NCBI RefSeq assembly: GCF_023856365.1
Contig: NC_064548.1
Location: 12,263,642 to 12,327,641 of the forward strand
Origin: Brienomyrus brachyistius
Lineage: Eukaryota; Chordata; Actinopteri; Osteoglossiformes; Mormyridae
DNA length: 64,000 bases
Reading direction: 5' to 3'
Both the position numbers and the translations under genes were made by a program. The notes under the pieces are model-generated. The model searched no databases. It was not told where the DNA came from and saw only the letters and a program-made list of their open reading frames with translations. Shown here one piece after another: positions 30,101 through 41,514 of the stretch (positions are counted from its first letter, which is position 1; every line of letters starts with the position of its first letter).

Positions 30101-33100
30101 CAGGGTTCTGATTTGATCTGATGTAGGTCCTTCTGTTTAACACTGTTTACAGAAGTGCTCAAAGATTCATTAAGCAACACTGGGACAAACCAGGTTTCAA
30201 TTTCCTCATCGCCAACCCATTCACACATCAAAGTGCAGAGTCAGCAGCTGACCAGTGTTTTACCGTCGCCTCTGTGCTGGTCCAAACAGATCAGACTGCC
30301 GACCCAAGAGCCGCAATTCCTCCAGGATCCCTGCTGACACCATAAACATGCAGCAAACAGTCACCTCCAGAACAGCATGCTACACGAGCACCACGGCTTG
30401 TACACATACCTAAGTAAGTATTCTTACACCACATGCTGGAATCCCACAATAGTGTGCTACCTGACCCTTCGATATTCACACGCTCCGGAACATTCCGCGC
30501 CCATTGCTGGCACAATGCATCGCTGTTAAACTCTAGAAGGAAATCACGTTTTAACCCCAAGCCCATTGCAATTACCAGCGAAACCAACACCCACCCAAAT
30601 CATTTGGACAACATCTCAGCATGGAGTATTCCTTCCTACAAAGACACTGCTCTCCTGTTTTAAGCTGTATAGAATTCAGGTTCCCTTGAGAGACAGTTTC
30701 TGGTTCTAGGTCACAGAAAACAATAGAGTGAATAAAAGTCTTCACATCACACCGGCTTTCCAAGCCATTTTCCTATATTCTCACTAATTTCATTCCCATT
30801 CCAAACTCACCTCCGTATGAAAGGACATCTCAGCAAATTCCTTCTGTCTTGGCGACGGAATGTGAGGTTTAGGGCCCAACCCATGTTATCTTTGATACTG
30901 ATACAGGTTTTAGGGAGCTACAAATTCCCAACAGCCGGTATAATTTTGTACAGTCAAAAATCAAAGACACTGATCATTCTAAAGAACGCTTTACTGACTC
31001 GATTTCTCAGACTCAAACAAAAGAAAATCATGGTTGTAATATGTACAACAGTTAGAAGAAACGTGGACCCTCATACAAGAGCAACGTTGTCTGTTCTATT
31101 TAACAAAACTATTGCACTAATGGAGAACTATGTCCTGAAATTTTTGAGAGGTATACTACAATACTTCCTTTTCCAGTCGATCACCAATAACTCTGCTGGC
31201 CAAACTTGCTAATAATCTCTGGCAAAGACCTGCATGTTATAATACAAAGACATTTCCTCAGCATTGTCTCCAGCGAGAGAGCGGCATCATATACGTTTAA
31301 AGACCCATTATCTATGCTTTACCAGTTAGATTTTCCCGCAGATGATTTTGCGGAACCTTAATATTGGCCGATTTTATGGGTCAACCGGTATATTGGTTGA
31401 GCCTTGGTGTGGTTGAGATGTCCAATGCTCTCAGAGCCCATCACACAAAAATAGCCCCAATGTTGAACATTACACGGCAGCCGTAGCCTCTGGCTCTGTG
31501 TAGAGCAAATTGCCAAAATCAACTTCCCCTTTACTCTCAGCAGCGAATAGTGCATGACTCAACAGACCCATGGTACGTTAAGACAGTCATGCAGCAAGAC
31601 TGCTTGCCTCTTTTTGATGGAGCCCCTGAGTAATTCAGGAAAACATGAAAGTGAAGATATTCAAATTTAAGAACGGATTGTTTAAGTCTTATTTCAGATT
31701 TTTGCTTCTAAAAGATCCAGTCAGGGATATTTTGGGTCAATCCAATGGTGCGTTTGCAAGGGGACAAACTTTGGAAACTGCTAACAGCCCATGCCATCCT
31801 GCCACTGATGAATGGGAGACCATTAGAACACCAGCTGACCTCTCGATTCTGAAATAGCCACCAGTTTGGTCACCTTGAAGTAGACGACCGGGTGTAGCTG
31901 CGGGTAAACCTGTCAATCAACTGTAAGGAAAGATAGGAAAAACTCGGTCACAGTCCTTGTTCTAGAGTTCCTGGTATTATGGGTTTCACAGTTGAGACTT
32001 GTGTCATGGTTTTTGCTCTTGACCCATCAGATTCCATTTAGAACCAGGATTGGTCAGTGTTGCTCCTGTATTTGATCACTTTCTTCTCTTGCTAAAATGG
32101 GGCTAGATGAGAATCCCTTTCAATACAGGACCTGCGATGTCTAGGAAGCTGCATCCAGCTATCTCATGATCCCTGTATTCAAATTACAGGCCATATCTCT
32201 GGCCAGCACCTGACTTGCAATGAAGTTCTAATCAAACAGTATTCAACCCCTGATGATAACAAATAGGAGCGGAACCACAAGGACGGAACCTTGAAAGGCA
32301 TCTCTCAAGCACTCAGAACAAGCATGTGCAAACATACATCCATGCTGAGGTCTCAGTACCAATACTACAGCCTGCAGCCTCAATGGTGAAAGAGTTCTCC
32401 ATAGCAACGGCTAGGCATCAATGGGCACACTTCACACCTCTAACTATGTTATGATGCACGCAGTTTGATATGACTCAACATATCTACTGGCCAGCTCTAC
32501 TATCTTGAATACCCAGAATGCATTGCGCTCTGTGCTTGCATTTATCTTAACAAATACTGATTCCCCCTTTCACTTGACAAACAACCCTTGGGAAATGAAA
32601 ATGATAACAATTTTGCATACAAGATAAACTACCCCCAGTATACAAAATGCCAGTTAATCTAATGGTTCAATTAATCTATTATGTCAAAGGCTCTCAGATT
32701 TACAGGGACTCAACACTTATAATTACAACCGTGTGATACGTAGACAGCATCTATTGTTGTCGGAGCATAACCATTATGACACAACATGTTATAATTTTAT
32801 CCGAATCGTGCCTCACAGCTCCTTAATGTCAAGATGGCTGCACTACAGTTAAGCACTGCCAAAAACATTATGCTATTCATTCAGTTCACAGATTAATAGC
32901 TGCCGTTGTTATCTCGTTCTTTTCCAGTGAAACATTCAAGCCGCTACACCTTGCAATCCCACTGACTGTTTTCGTTCCCATAGGATATTTGCTGCACCTG
33001 AAGATAAAGTACAGATATATACTGTGCAATTACCAGAAGGGGATTGTGACTGATCTGCACAGTCACTATTTGACTTCGTGCTGCGGAGAGGGCGCGGCGG

Positions 33101-35798
33101 ATGAGGGGGGACAGCAGCGGGGGGGGGGGGGGGGGGGTCAAACTCGTCAAGCATCAGTCAGAGGAGTGACTCAGTCCCAGGGGCATCGCAGCTCATGGTT
33201 TTGCGTGGCGAGCTATGGATCAAGCTGCAGCTGGGTGACATCGCAGACTGGCCCACTCTCATTATTTCACATGCAAAGTGACTTGAAACCTAATTCGCTG
33301 TTGCAAGCACAAGGCATCAATTTCCTAATTAGAACGGCAATCAGGCAGCGGGAAAGGGCGTAGGCTGCGAGGGACACGCCATATTTAAAGCAAACAAAAT
33401 AGTCCCTGTCAATAATAAATTCTATTTACAGCAGGACTCTTTCTATGCTATATTTTTAGTAAGTGTGACTTTTCTGTAAGCGACAGAATCTCCAACAGCT
33501 TCACTAACCAGCAAGCTATAAAATCTTTGTCAGGACTCAACAAGCACAGCTGTTTCTTACTCTGGTCTCCCAGAAGTTTGCTCATGTGTCAGAGAATGAA
33601 CATAACAACAAATTTTGAAATTTCCTCAACGGAAAAGCCTGACCCTTACAAAACCAAGAAAACACAAAGCGTTGCACTAGACTGAGGCAACTCTACAGAA
33701 GTGACCTGTTCTCAGAACAGCACGCCATCCCTATACCCCAGGCTCCCCCAAACCTCTGAGCAGCTTAAACTATATTCAGGTGGGGCACGGACTTTGTGAG
33801 GAGCCCAGCATGCCACCCGTACTGTTCCATTTAAGCTATATGGTAGAGCGATGACGTGAACGAGGTTATAGTAGGAATTAGCTGCAGGAACGAAATTACG
33901 ATACGGCTTCCCGATCAGCATGCAGCTCGAACACGTCTCCCTGGAAGTACTCTATTGCCACCCATCTTTTACCCTCCAACTGAAACGCAGCTTAGCCACC
34001 ACCAGCATTCATAAGCATTCCCAACATCACGCTACCTGCTGTCCCATTCATGCCGATCGTCTTTCTGCTGCATAATTAAGCGGTACCCTAATGGCCAGAC
34101 ACTCGCGCTGCGATCACATTACAGTGAAAGAACATAGGGTTTTGTTTCCACCTGAAATGTGAAGCTGTCTTTTTGTTTGAGTTAGATGTTCAAAGCACAC
34201 CACAGCATTATTAAGCCAGAGAAACAACCCTTTACTCTTTTAAGTCTTATAATGTACACAAGAATCATTTTCAGGGCCTTGACTGTGAACAATAACCACA
34301 CTCTAGAATATATTTTTATGCAAACCACTAATGGACCTACAAAGTTATGTCTACTTGGAAATTGCCATGGACTTTCACTTTTATATGAGAAATTGATACC
34401 GTTATTATTATTACTATTATTATTATCATCATTTTCTTGTTGTTGTTGCTTTCATCCATTAATCCCACCGAGCGTCTCCTTCGTCCATCACATTAGATTA
34501 GTAAATTCTTGAGTACTTCTGACATGTTTTTATAGCAACCCAGAAAGCCTTTCAGCTCAACCGGAACCAACGAGATGTGATTGGGGTAATTAAGGGGAGC
34601 ATCCTCTTTAGCATCCTAACACCATATATATTCTGTGTTTTTATGCCATATGTTATATGTCTCAACGCACATATGATGACAAAACGAAAGTGCAAGACGC
34701 TTGCGCTATTGAGGAATCATTTGGACGTATAGGAAGTACAACCAATTACTGCTGATATAGGGGAAAAGTCATTTACGGCATTACTGTATGTTGCCTTCAG
34801 CAAAATACTTACAGTGCTGTAGAAAAGGGATATAAAGGTACGTTCCGTGTAATCAGCATTTTCCTGGACTTTTCTACATTCGATACGATCGCCGTCACAC
34901 GGGAGCCTCCATGAAATCGGCCGTGTCGTCACCCACATTACATCTTATGTCTGAATATGAGATACTGCAATGTCGTTTTCTGACCTTGATTTTTTAAAAA
35001 CGGTAGATAATGGTGTTTGGAGAGCTGCCCGACGATCGCCTTCCTAAGCGGGCATTCGAGGGCTGATCGCTGGTCAGCGGGCAGGATAGCCACGTATGTA
35101 GACTAATGTGCACGCAACCCGGATGCACCAAGTGCATGTGCATAAACGGTCTAAGGAAAGGAATTACCATCAGAAATTGTTAACTGTAACCAAGAAACGA
35201 GCTGTTTAAGGGGCCGACCTTCATTTTCGGCATCAAGAGCACGATCACCTCATCAGCGACCAATACAATATAACCATTAAACAGAGCTCAACACTTAAAC
35301 AAGGTGACCGGTTTCGCCGGCTCATGTTTGTCACCGGCAAAATGACACCGCTTAGGAACACGAATGGACACCCAGCAAATGACATAGCGTTAGTGTCCTC
35401 ACTTAAGCCGCGGACTATGGTTAAACCGCAGTACATCTGTAATAACTATGCCTCCATGCTCTACAGAAGCCTTTGTTGTAATTTTTAAGTCATCCGATAA
35501 TCCTTATTCCATCTGACCACATGCCACTGTACCATTTTTTTAAGTTTCCCATTAACATATTTATTTGTCCCGCTAGACACCATGGACATCATGGCCATGT
35601 CTCGGAATGCCTTTCACCTGCTCAAACAGTGCGATTCGGCGTATAATATTCATATAATTGCAATGCGTTGGCGTATAATCAATAAAATACAAAATAAATC
35701 CAGATGTGTCAATAACGCGTACGAGCCGGCAAAGGAGACAGCGATCCGTCACGTTCTTTTTCCGTAGTAAGTTTGAGCACCGCTGTAATATCGCTTAC
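24157..35798. other. putative osbpl6 5' intron; no gene recognised
   Basis: 11.6 kb lacking any recognisable exon. Contents: SINE pieces at 27826-27960 (TCCATCCA, then a G19 run at about 27858) and 28495-28570; an unclassified fish repeat 27990-28235 (TTTGTGGGGACCATCC, CAGTCCCCACAAGGTC); (CA)n near 28240-28272; a SINE tail 29440-29530 (GTACGTCGCTTTCAACAAAA); and a G19 run near 33119. I looked for RBM45-like RRM sequence here and saw none. Confidence 0.6.
29440..29530 (+). mobile_element. short tRNA-SINE remnant
   Basis: GTTAGCCTAGCGGCATTATA resembles a tRNA head; the tail TTGTACGTCGCTTTCAACAA then AAGCGTCCATTAAATAAATA is the same tail type as the SINE at 7258. Confidence 0.6.
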
Positions 35799-36110
35799 CA
35801 GGATTTCACCGTATTGTACATGTCTCGCCGCTCGCTTTGGTGCAGGAAACTGATGCTTGGACTTATCACTGCTGCGATCCGTCACACGTCCCCGGCTGCA
35901 CGGTAGTACTCGGTGGCAATCATCGTTGGTCTTTTTTCCTCACGTTTTATTTTTTAAGATGCCGCTCCTCTGACAGAAAATTTAAGGGTGATAGGAGAGC
36001 CCCCGCTGCCCGTCCCTTGTATGCAGTTAAAGTGATGCTCCTACATGCTCCTCCCTGCAGCAAGAATGACATCGGGAGGAACTAACGCCTGGCATGGAGC
36101 GTCTCTGCGT
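35799..36110 (-). promoter_or_regulatory. osbpl6: candidate osbpl6 non-coding first exon and promoter
   Basis: On the minus strand a good donor (ATCCTG|GTAAGCG) sits at 35799/35798, preceded by a locally CpG-rich stretch, with CpG scattered through 35640-36130 in an otherwise AT-rich area. This is the only place I see between the first coding exon and cycs that looks like a vertebrate first exon. It contains short upstream ATGs. The assignment rests on base composition and one splice motif only; the true first exon could lie elsewhere in 24.2-40 kb. Confidence 0.3.
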
Positions 36111-36272
36111 AGTGGCGCGGACTGTAAGGTGGATAAGCGTGCGTCACCGAGTCATATGACTGCTTATTCTGTGTTATTAGTTAGAAATAGGAAGGCATGG
36201 TCAAAATATGGCCTTACCATACAATTATATGATAGAAAGGCAAAGGTTTTTTTTTTTTTTTTTGGGAGGGGG

Positions 36273-36286
36273 GGTTAGGGTTAGGG
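36273..36286 (+). repeat. short telomere-like GGTTAGGGTTAGGG
   Basis: Two and a half TTAGGG units directly after an oligo-T tract and a GGGAGGGGGGG run. Too short to call an interstitial telomere; could form a G-quadruplex with the adjacent G run. Confidence 0.7.
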
Positions 36287-37674
36287 TCTAATTTAGTAAT
36301 TTAGTAGTACAGTACATGCATGCTGGACAATGTGTAGCCGGACTGTGGACACCAGGCCTACGCGAAGTTATCCCAAACATCTGTAAAGATGCAAACAACA
36401 GTATTAAAATGAGGGTTTACAGAGACAACAAAACAACAAGCAGTTATGCATGTCAAATATTAATATACCCATATATTAAAATGACATTACCTTTCGTTAT
36501 ACACATTTACTACGCTTGTTTTGATAAACGATGCCTTTCAGTGAAATGGAAGTAGGTGCTACTAGCAAAGTGGAAAATAGACGTACATTGGGACCCATGA
36601 AACAAGTTTAAAAGAACAACTAGTTAATTTTGAAAATGAACTAACCTAATCAAATCACACTGTTTTCACGGTTTTCGGTAGTTGGCATTTTAACTAAAGC
36701 CGCAGCTGCTTAACGCTGCATAGCAAACTGACAAATGCCCAGAAAATCGTTACTGGAATTATAGCTGTATAATCGCATTTTAAAATGAGCCAATATTTGT
36801 ACTTAGCTTCCTTATGGATTCTGTGCTAGTAATTACAGCAAAATGTGAATTATATGGGCAATTATGCGGGAATTATAGATTTTATAGTAACCACTCTCAT
36901 GAATAGTAGTTTTAACTTTTACGTCTGAAAAGCCTACATATTAAAATGATATTATATGACACGATAGACGTATAAAACTCATATTCCACCAAGTCTAAGC
37001 GTTCCGTTAGTACCTCCCGCCATCTAGTGGTTAGAATACAGCTTAAAAATTCAGATTGTGTTTTCAATAGTCCATTTCTCCCATGGTTAATATCGGTCAG
37101 CAACTCCAACCCAACCCCATCAGCCGAGCACTTAATACAACATTTTTTCATCATTTTTTGTTTGCAATATCAATCATTCCAAGGTTCTCATATCAATTAT
37201 TGATTATTTATTGCACAAAGCCTTTTGGTTGCCATGACACCAAATATTATCATTAGAATTTCCAGTGGAAATATATCAGTGTGGCAGACTCAGGACTGGA
37301 ACAGAGGTGAGATTGAAAAGAGGGGTACAAAAGGAACCATCCACCCTTTCGTGTAAGTGTAGGACATTTTAAGCAGAGGAATCACACATTAAAAGCATTT
37401 CAAGAAGAGATATCACACATTATGCATATACATATGTGTATTTTTACTGGAAAATCAATCCACAAATTTGCACAAGCCCGTAAGTTATGAAACTATTCTG
37501 AAAGATATATACATACATGCATGCATAACTTAAACCCTTTACGTCAATTTAGAAAATATTTTTCTTAAAAAAAAAATCATTTTATAGCTTCTTGCCAAGT
37601 GAGAGAATAACGTAACCATGGCTCTCAGAAAACAATATTGACAATATATATATGCACGTGTTATGTGAAATAAT

Positions 37675-38049
37675 TTGGTAGCGCTTTACACCTTCGTAAT
37701 GCCTTTATAATGCACTTGTAGAACATTCATTGCATCTTCATAATTCATTCATAGATTACTGTATAAGCAGCATGTAAGTATACCTTTACAGCCTAACATA
37801 TTTTAACAGCTTTAATATGTGTTAATAACAAAGATTATATTATGATTGTAATATTTGTTATAAAATATATATGAATGTATATTAAATCCTTCAATATACA
37901 TGAATAACAAACATTATGATTTTAATGTTTATTATCATATAATGTTTATTACTGTATATTATAGCTGTTAGGGCCATAATATACAGTAATTAAAGGCTCT
38001 TTAAAGGCTGTTTAAATACATTATGAAGGTGCAGTTAAAGTGTTACCAA
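37675..38049. mobile_element. MITE with TTGGTAACACTTTA-type ends, 375 bp
   Basis: Left TTGGTAGCGCTTTACACCTT; the reverse complement of the right end is TTGGTAACACTTTAACTGCA, followed on both sides by CTTCRTAATG. Interior very AT-rich (TTATAATG repeats). Common teleost family; superfamily not assigned. Confidence 0.7.
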
Positions 38050-39029
38050 TAATTTTGTAAAACTGCATACCCTTCATTTCAACCATCAGCAAAAATTGAA
38101 TGAACTTCTGAGAGGATTTGCCACAGAAGAATCCTGCCAGTTTTGGCCAGTCAAATGCTTTCCAATCATGGGTCAAACCCAGAGAAGGTATACACCACTG
38201 TAACACCATCTATATGAGCCTCAGTACAGTTGATACAGGCCTTTGTAAAGCTGATGGTGTTGAATGGAGGAAAGGCACAGCCCACCACTAGCCATCTGTT
38301 ATTGATATTTGGTATGTTTACAAACACATTTTACATTTTTAATACTTTTCTGTACTTATGAAAGTTGTGTGTCCATCAAGAGAGGACTGGTATAGAATAG
38401 TAATACATGAAATAATGGATGGAAATTACACCTACTGTACATTAAGATGTCATTTCCTGATTGTGGACAGGAATTCACCCTTTTCCATCCATTCGATGGT
38501 CTGATTTTACCGACCTGCATTACTTCCCCAGACCCAAAGATCTGCTTTTTCAGCTGACTGTTAAACTCTTGTTAGAACTTGCCCAGCTCAGCCAACTCCT
38601 AATGCTTTATATGCAAATTCCTTTTAACGCTGCTCACCACTTCTTCACGCGGGACTGCCGTGACACATTGATTTCCAAGATGCTGTGTGAAAATGCGGCT
38701 GCCAATTGAATAAACGTAAAACCGAAATGATGGCATTTCTCCCTCCGCGTGCTTAAAGAAGCCCTCGACTGACCATGCACAAAACTCAACCCAAAATGGA
38801 ATAAGAATATACTACATGCACTTTAAATCTAATCACTACAATCAAAACATTGCATAGCAGTATTGCTCTATCATCTGGGTTTACAGAGTTAATATATCTG
38901 AGTAATTATCAGCACCTCATAATATAGCACTACTGCTCTGCTGTAAGAAAATGTGCCCTATTTTATTTATTAGATGCTATCCTGTCTTCTGCTGAGTTCC
39001 TCAGACGTCGCTAAGGCATGATCACCGCT

Positions 39030-39640
39030 GGTGCTGGTAGACCTCCTCCTCCTCCCCTTTTACCTTCAACTTGGCCAAGCAACACGCTCTTCTCTACTGC
39101 ACTGGGTCTTCTCATAATATGCCAAAAAAAGAGGATAGCTTGAGTCTAGCGATTCGGTTCAGGCTTGATTTGTTCCAGAATCCACTTGTTTCCTTGCAGT
39201 CTAGAACATTCTTAAGTTCTCGCCAGCAACAAATTTCAAAGGCGTTGGTACTCATTCTGTGCTGCTCTTTCATTGTCCAGCTTTCGCATGCATGGAGATG
39301 CACATTATATTTCACATTCTCAACAAATCTTAATTCCTTTATTTAGGCTGAATATGTATGGTGACAGCATGTAGCCTTATGTAACGTGCCAGTCTCAGAC
39401 TAATCACCATATTCTGTCCTGACTGGCGTCTTTATGAGGAGATGCTCTGGTACGCCCATTTTCTGTTAACATTCCATGGTTTAACAAGCCCACCATATTC
39501 AAAGACTTTAGTAAAATCAATAAATATACAACCTCCTTTTTAATAGCATCAGTCTATTGTTCATATGCTCTTCTGGAGTCCAGTACATCTGGCAAGTGTC
39601 TATGTAGGACTTGCATTGAATCAAAAGATTATATTCATGG
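39030..39640 (-). pseudogene. non-LTR retrotransposon fragment (reverse transcriptase, BovB/RTE- or jockey-like)
   Basis: Minus-strand translation gives HACESWTMKEQHRMSTNAFE and ICCWRELKNVLDCKETS, which fit the C-terminal block CESWTIKKAEHRRIDAFELWCWRRLL of LINE polyproteins. Farther upstream FIDFTKVFEYG fits RT motif A (IDFTKAFD). LGQVEGKRGG follows in another frame. Frameshifts and stops break it; it is a dead copy. Confidence 0.75.
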
Positions 39641-40099
39641 CAGCAGGCTAATTAATACTGAACTTAATAAACGTCTCAGACTGAGCGCAAAAATAAAATG
39701 CCAATGAGCGAAACTGCGACTACGTTTGTCAATTAAGGGCGTCACCTGCTTGACGGGTTAAGGTGCTTAGGCAATATCACCAAGTTAGTGTGGTGTATTA
39801 ATGAAGGGATTTCTAAATTTAATTTATTTTTGGTGGAATATTGCCTCCCTTACATTATGAACTCAAATCATTCACGATCATTGTACTGAAACGAATAATT
39901 TTGACAGTTAGGATTAACGCAAATTAGGGCTATCGATGGAAGACACATTGATGCGTTATAAGTACGAAATTAAAAAAAAGGTACCCACAATGTGGAATAA
40001 TACAAAAGCACTTGGTTTTCGGGAAACAAACAGTTCGACAGCACGCGAGTGAACTCGTACTTGATGAAACAGTGAATTGTAGTCTGGTATTTACAATGC

Positions 40100-40240
40100 C
40101 ACCTTGCGCAACAATCGCCGCAAGTCGCGAGCCCTACATGGTCCTGTTTGCGCACGCACACGCCCCTTCTGTCACGTGGTCGGTGGAACGTGTGACGTAC
40201 TTCCGGCGGTAGTAATGACCCGAAACCGGGTATAGCTTCG
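40100..40240 (+). promoter_or_regulatory. cycs: cycs proximal promoter motif cluster
   Basis: TATA-less, CpG-rich stretch. Sites seen: TTGCGCAA palindrome (C/EBP type) 40104-40111; TGCGCACGCAC 40149-40159, one base from the NRF-1 consensus; CACGTG E-box 40173-40178; TGACGTAC CRE-like 40193-40200; ACTTCCGG ETS/NRF-2-like 40199-40206. NRF-1 and CREB control of mammalian CYCS is established; use of these sites here is inferred. Confidence 0.6.
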
Positions 40241-40314
40241 AAAGTCGTCCGTCCTTAGACACTGTAGGCATCGTCTACTTCCTGTACTTAACCGGTGCTG
40301 TATTGATTTGAAAG
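40240..40314 (+). other. cycs: cycs 5'-UTR exon (start approximate)
   Basis: Donor TTTGAAAG|GTAAGATC at 40314/40315, with the coding-exon acceptor at 40944. Vertebrate cycs has a non-coding first exon, so 40315-40944 is most likely intron 1. The 5' end is a guess based on the promoter motifs just upstream. Confidence 0.55.
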
Positions 40315-40949
40315 GTAAGATCTACGTTTTCCATTTAAAATTTTAATTGGCTTTGCTGTCATATTCATTTAATATGTTTTTTTAGGTTGAGTAATGTAAT
40401 CAATACTGATATGGTGCGAGGAGTCCCAAGTACCGGTGTGTCCTTGCGAAAGGACGCGGCACCATTAGGCCGGTATTTCTGCTTTAGTCGGAACTGACTG
40501 AAACACGTGGTTTATTGACGGGCACAGTATCTTACATATGTTTGTGATCAACTACACATCGTTAATATCCCATCCCGTTGTCATTTTATATATTATTGAA
40601 CATATTTTATGGATATTTGAATAGTGTGTGTGGGTGCACTAGTATTATTTTACCTGTTGAATTCTCATAGTTGAATGTACATGTGTGGCTGTCAGTTAAT
40701 GTGATTAATTTACGAGTAGTCCTGCCAAGTAATCAATTCATCGCTAGTGTCAAATACTCCCTAGTGTCCTTAAAATGACAACTTCCTTTGAAACGCTAGT
40801 GACGTTGCCTGCAACCTTTCCCCAGCCAGATATTCGACTTAAATCCTGGATAGTGTAATTAATAATGCTTTTAAATTGGGCGCAGTATATTATTCATTTG
40901 GTCGGTGCCGTTTTCATTCATGTTTTTGTAATTATGTGTTTTAGAAAAC

Positions 40950-41118
40950 ATGGGTGACGTTGAAAAGGGAAAGAAGGTATTCGTGCAGAAGTGTGCCCAA
41001 TGTCACACGGTCGAGAAGGGAGGGAAGCACAAGGTCGGGCCCAACCTTTGGGGTCTGTTGGGCCGCAAGACCGGCCAGGCGGAAGGCTTTTCTTACACAG
41101 ACGCAAACAAGAGCAAAG
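40950..41118 (+). CDS. cycs: cycs coding exon 1
   Basis: ATG at 40950 in context aaaacATGG. The UTR acceptor TGTGTTTTAG ends at 40944, five bases upstream. 56 codons plus 1 nt to donor AAAG|GTATTT. Carries [20 protein letters not shown], the haem-binding part. Confidence 0.97.
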
Positions 41119-41349
41119 GTATTTTTGATACAACATATAGCTAAGTCTAAACGAGTGTAAAAACGTCTATTGACTGAATGACTGCATGTTATGTCCAATG
41201 TAGGTATTGTCTGGAGTGAGGAAACACTTATGGAGTACCTGGAGAATCCAAAGAAGTACATTCCAGGAACAAAGATGATCTTCGCCGGCATCAAGAAGAA
41301 GGGCGAGCGTGCTGATCTGATTGCGTATTTAAAATCCGCAACATCCTAA
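40950..41349 (+). CDS. cycs: cycs: cytochrome c, somatic (two coding exons)
   Basis: Haem protein of the mitochondrial intermembrane space. It carries electrons from complex III to complex IV and binds Apaf-1 during apoptosis. Exons 40950-41118 and 41204-41349 join (AAAG|GT...GTAG|GT) into 315 nt: 104 residues plus TAA. Seen: the haem-attachment motif CAQCH, axial Met in the [11 protein letters not shown] segment, Lys-rich N-terminus [15 protein letters not shown], and C-terminus AYLKSATS as in teleosts. The single intron inside the Gly56 codon is the usual vertebrate position. Residue 36 (mature numbering) is Leu where Phe is usual; Glu44 is found in other fish. No frameshift or stop, so this is a functional, intron-bearing gene and not a retrocopy. 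Confidence 0.97.
41204..41349 (+). CDS. cycs: cycs coding exon 2
   Basis: Acceptor CAATGTAG. Reads [20 protein letters not shown] then [20 protein letters not shown], ending AYLKSATS and TAA at 41347-41349. Includes the axial Met80 ligand. Confidence 0.97.
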
Positions 41350-41508
41350 ACAGTACCAGTGTTCACTTAAATTATATGTAAAATCTGCTCATGTACTATT
41401 ACTGTGGCATTGGTCTCTTATTGACACCATTTTAAATTTATAATAAGCCCTTAGCATCAATATTTCTGAGTTTAATATCATTGTTTTTCTGCATGTGTCT
41501 ATCAAGTG

Positions 41509-41514
41509 ATTAAA
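41509..41514 (+). terminator. cycs: candidate cycs polyadenylation signal ATTAAA
   Basis: ATTAAA about 160 bp after the stop codon, followed by T-rich sequence (ggtatgtttta). It is the first recognised hexamer variant downstream. Longer 3' UTRs cannot be excluded. Confidence 0.4.

Larger units (their letters stand above)
36111..40099. other. intergenic region between osbpl6 and cycs
   Basis: AT-rich. Contains T20 and a G run with telomere-like TTAGGG at 36247-36286, a MITE at 37675-38049 and a LINE fragment at 39030-39640. I see no protein-coding exon or RNA gene. Confidence 0.65.
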
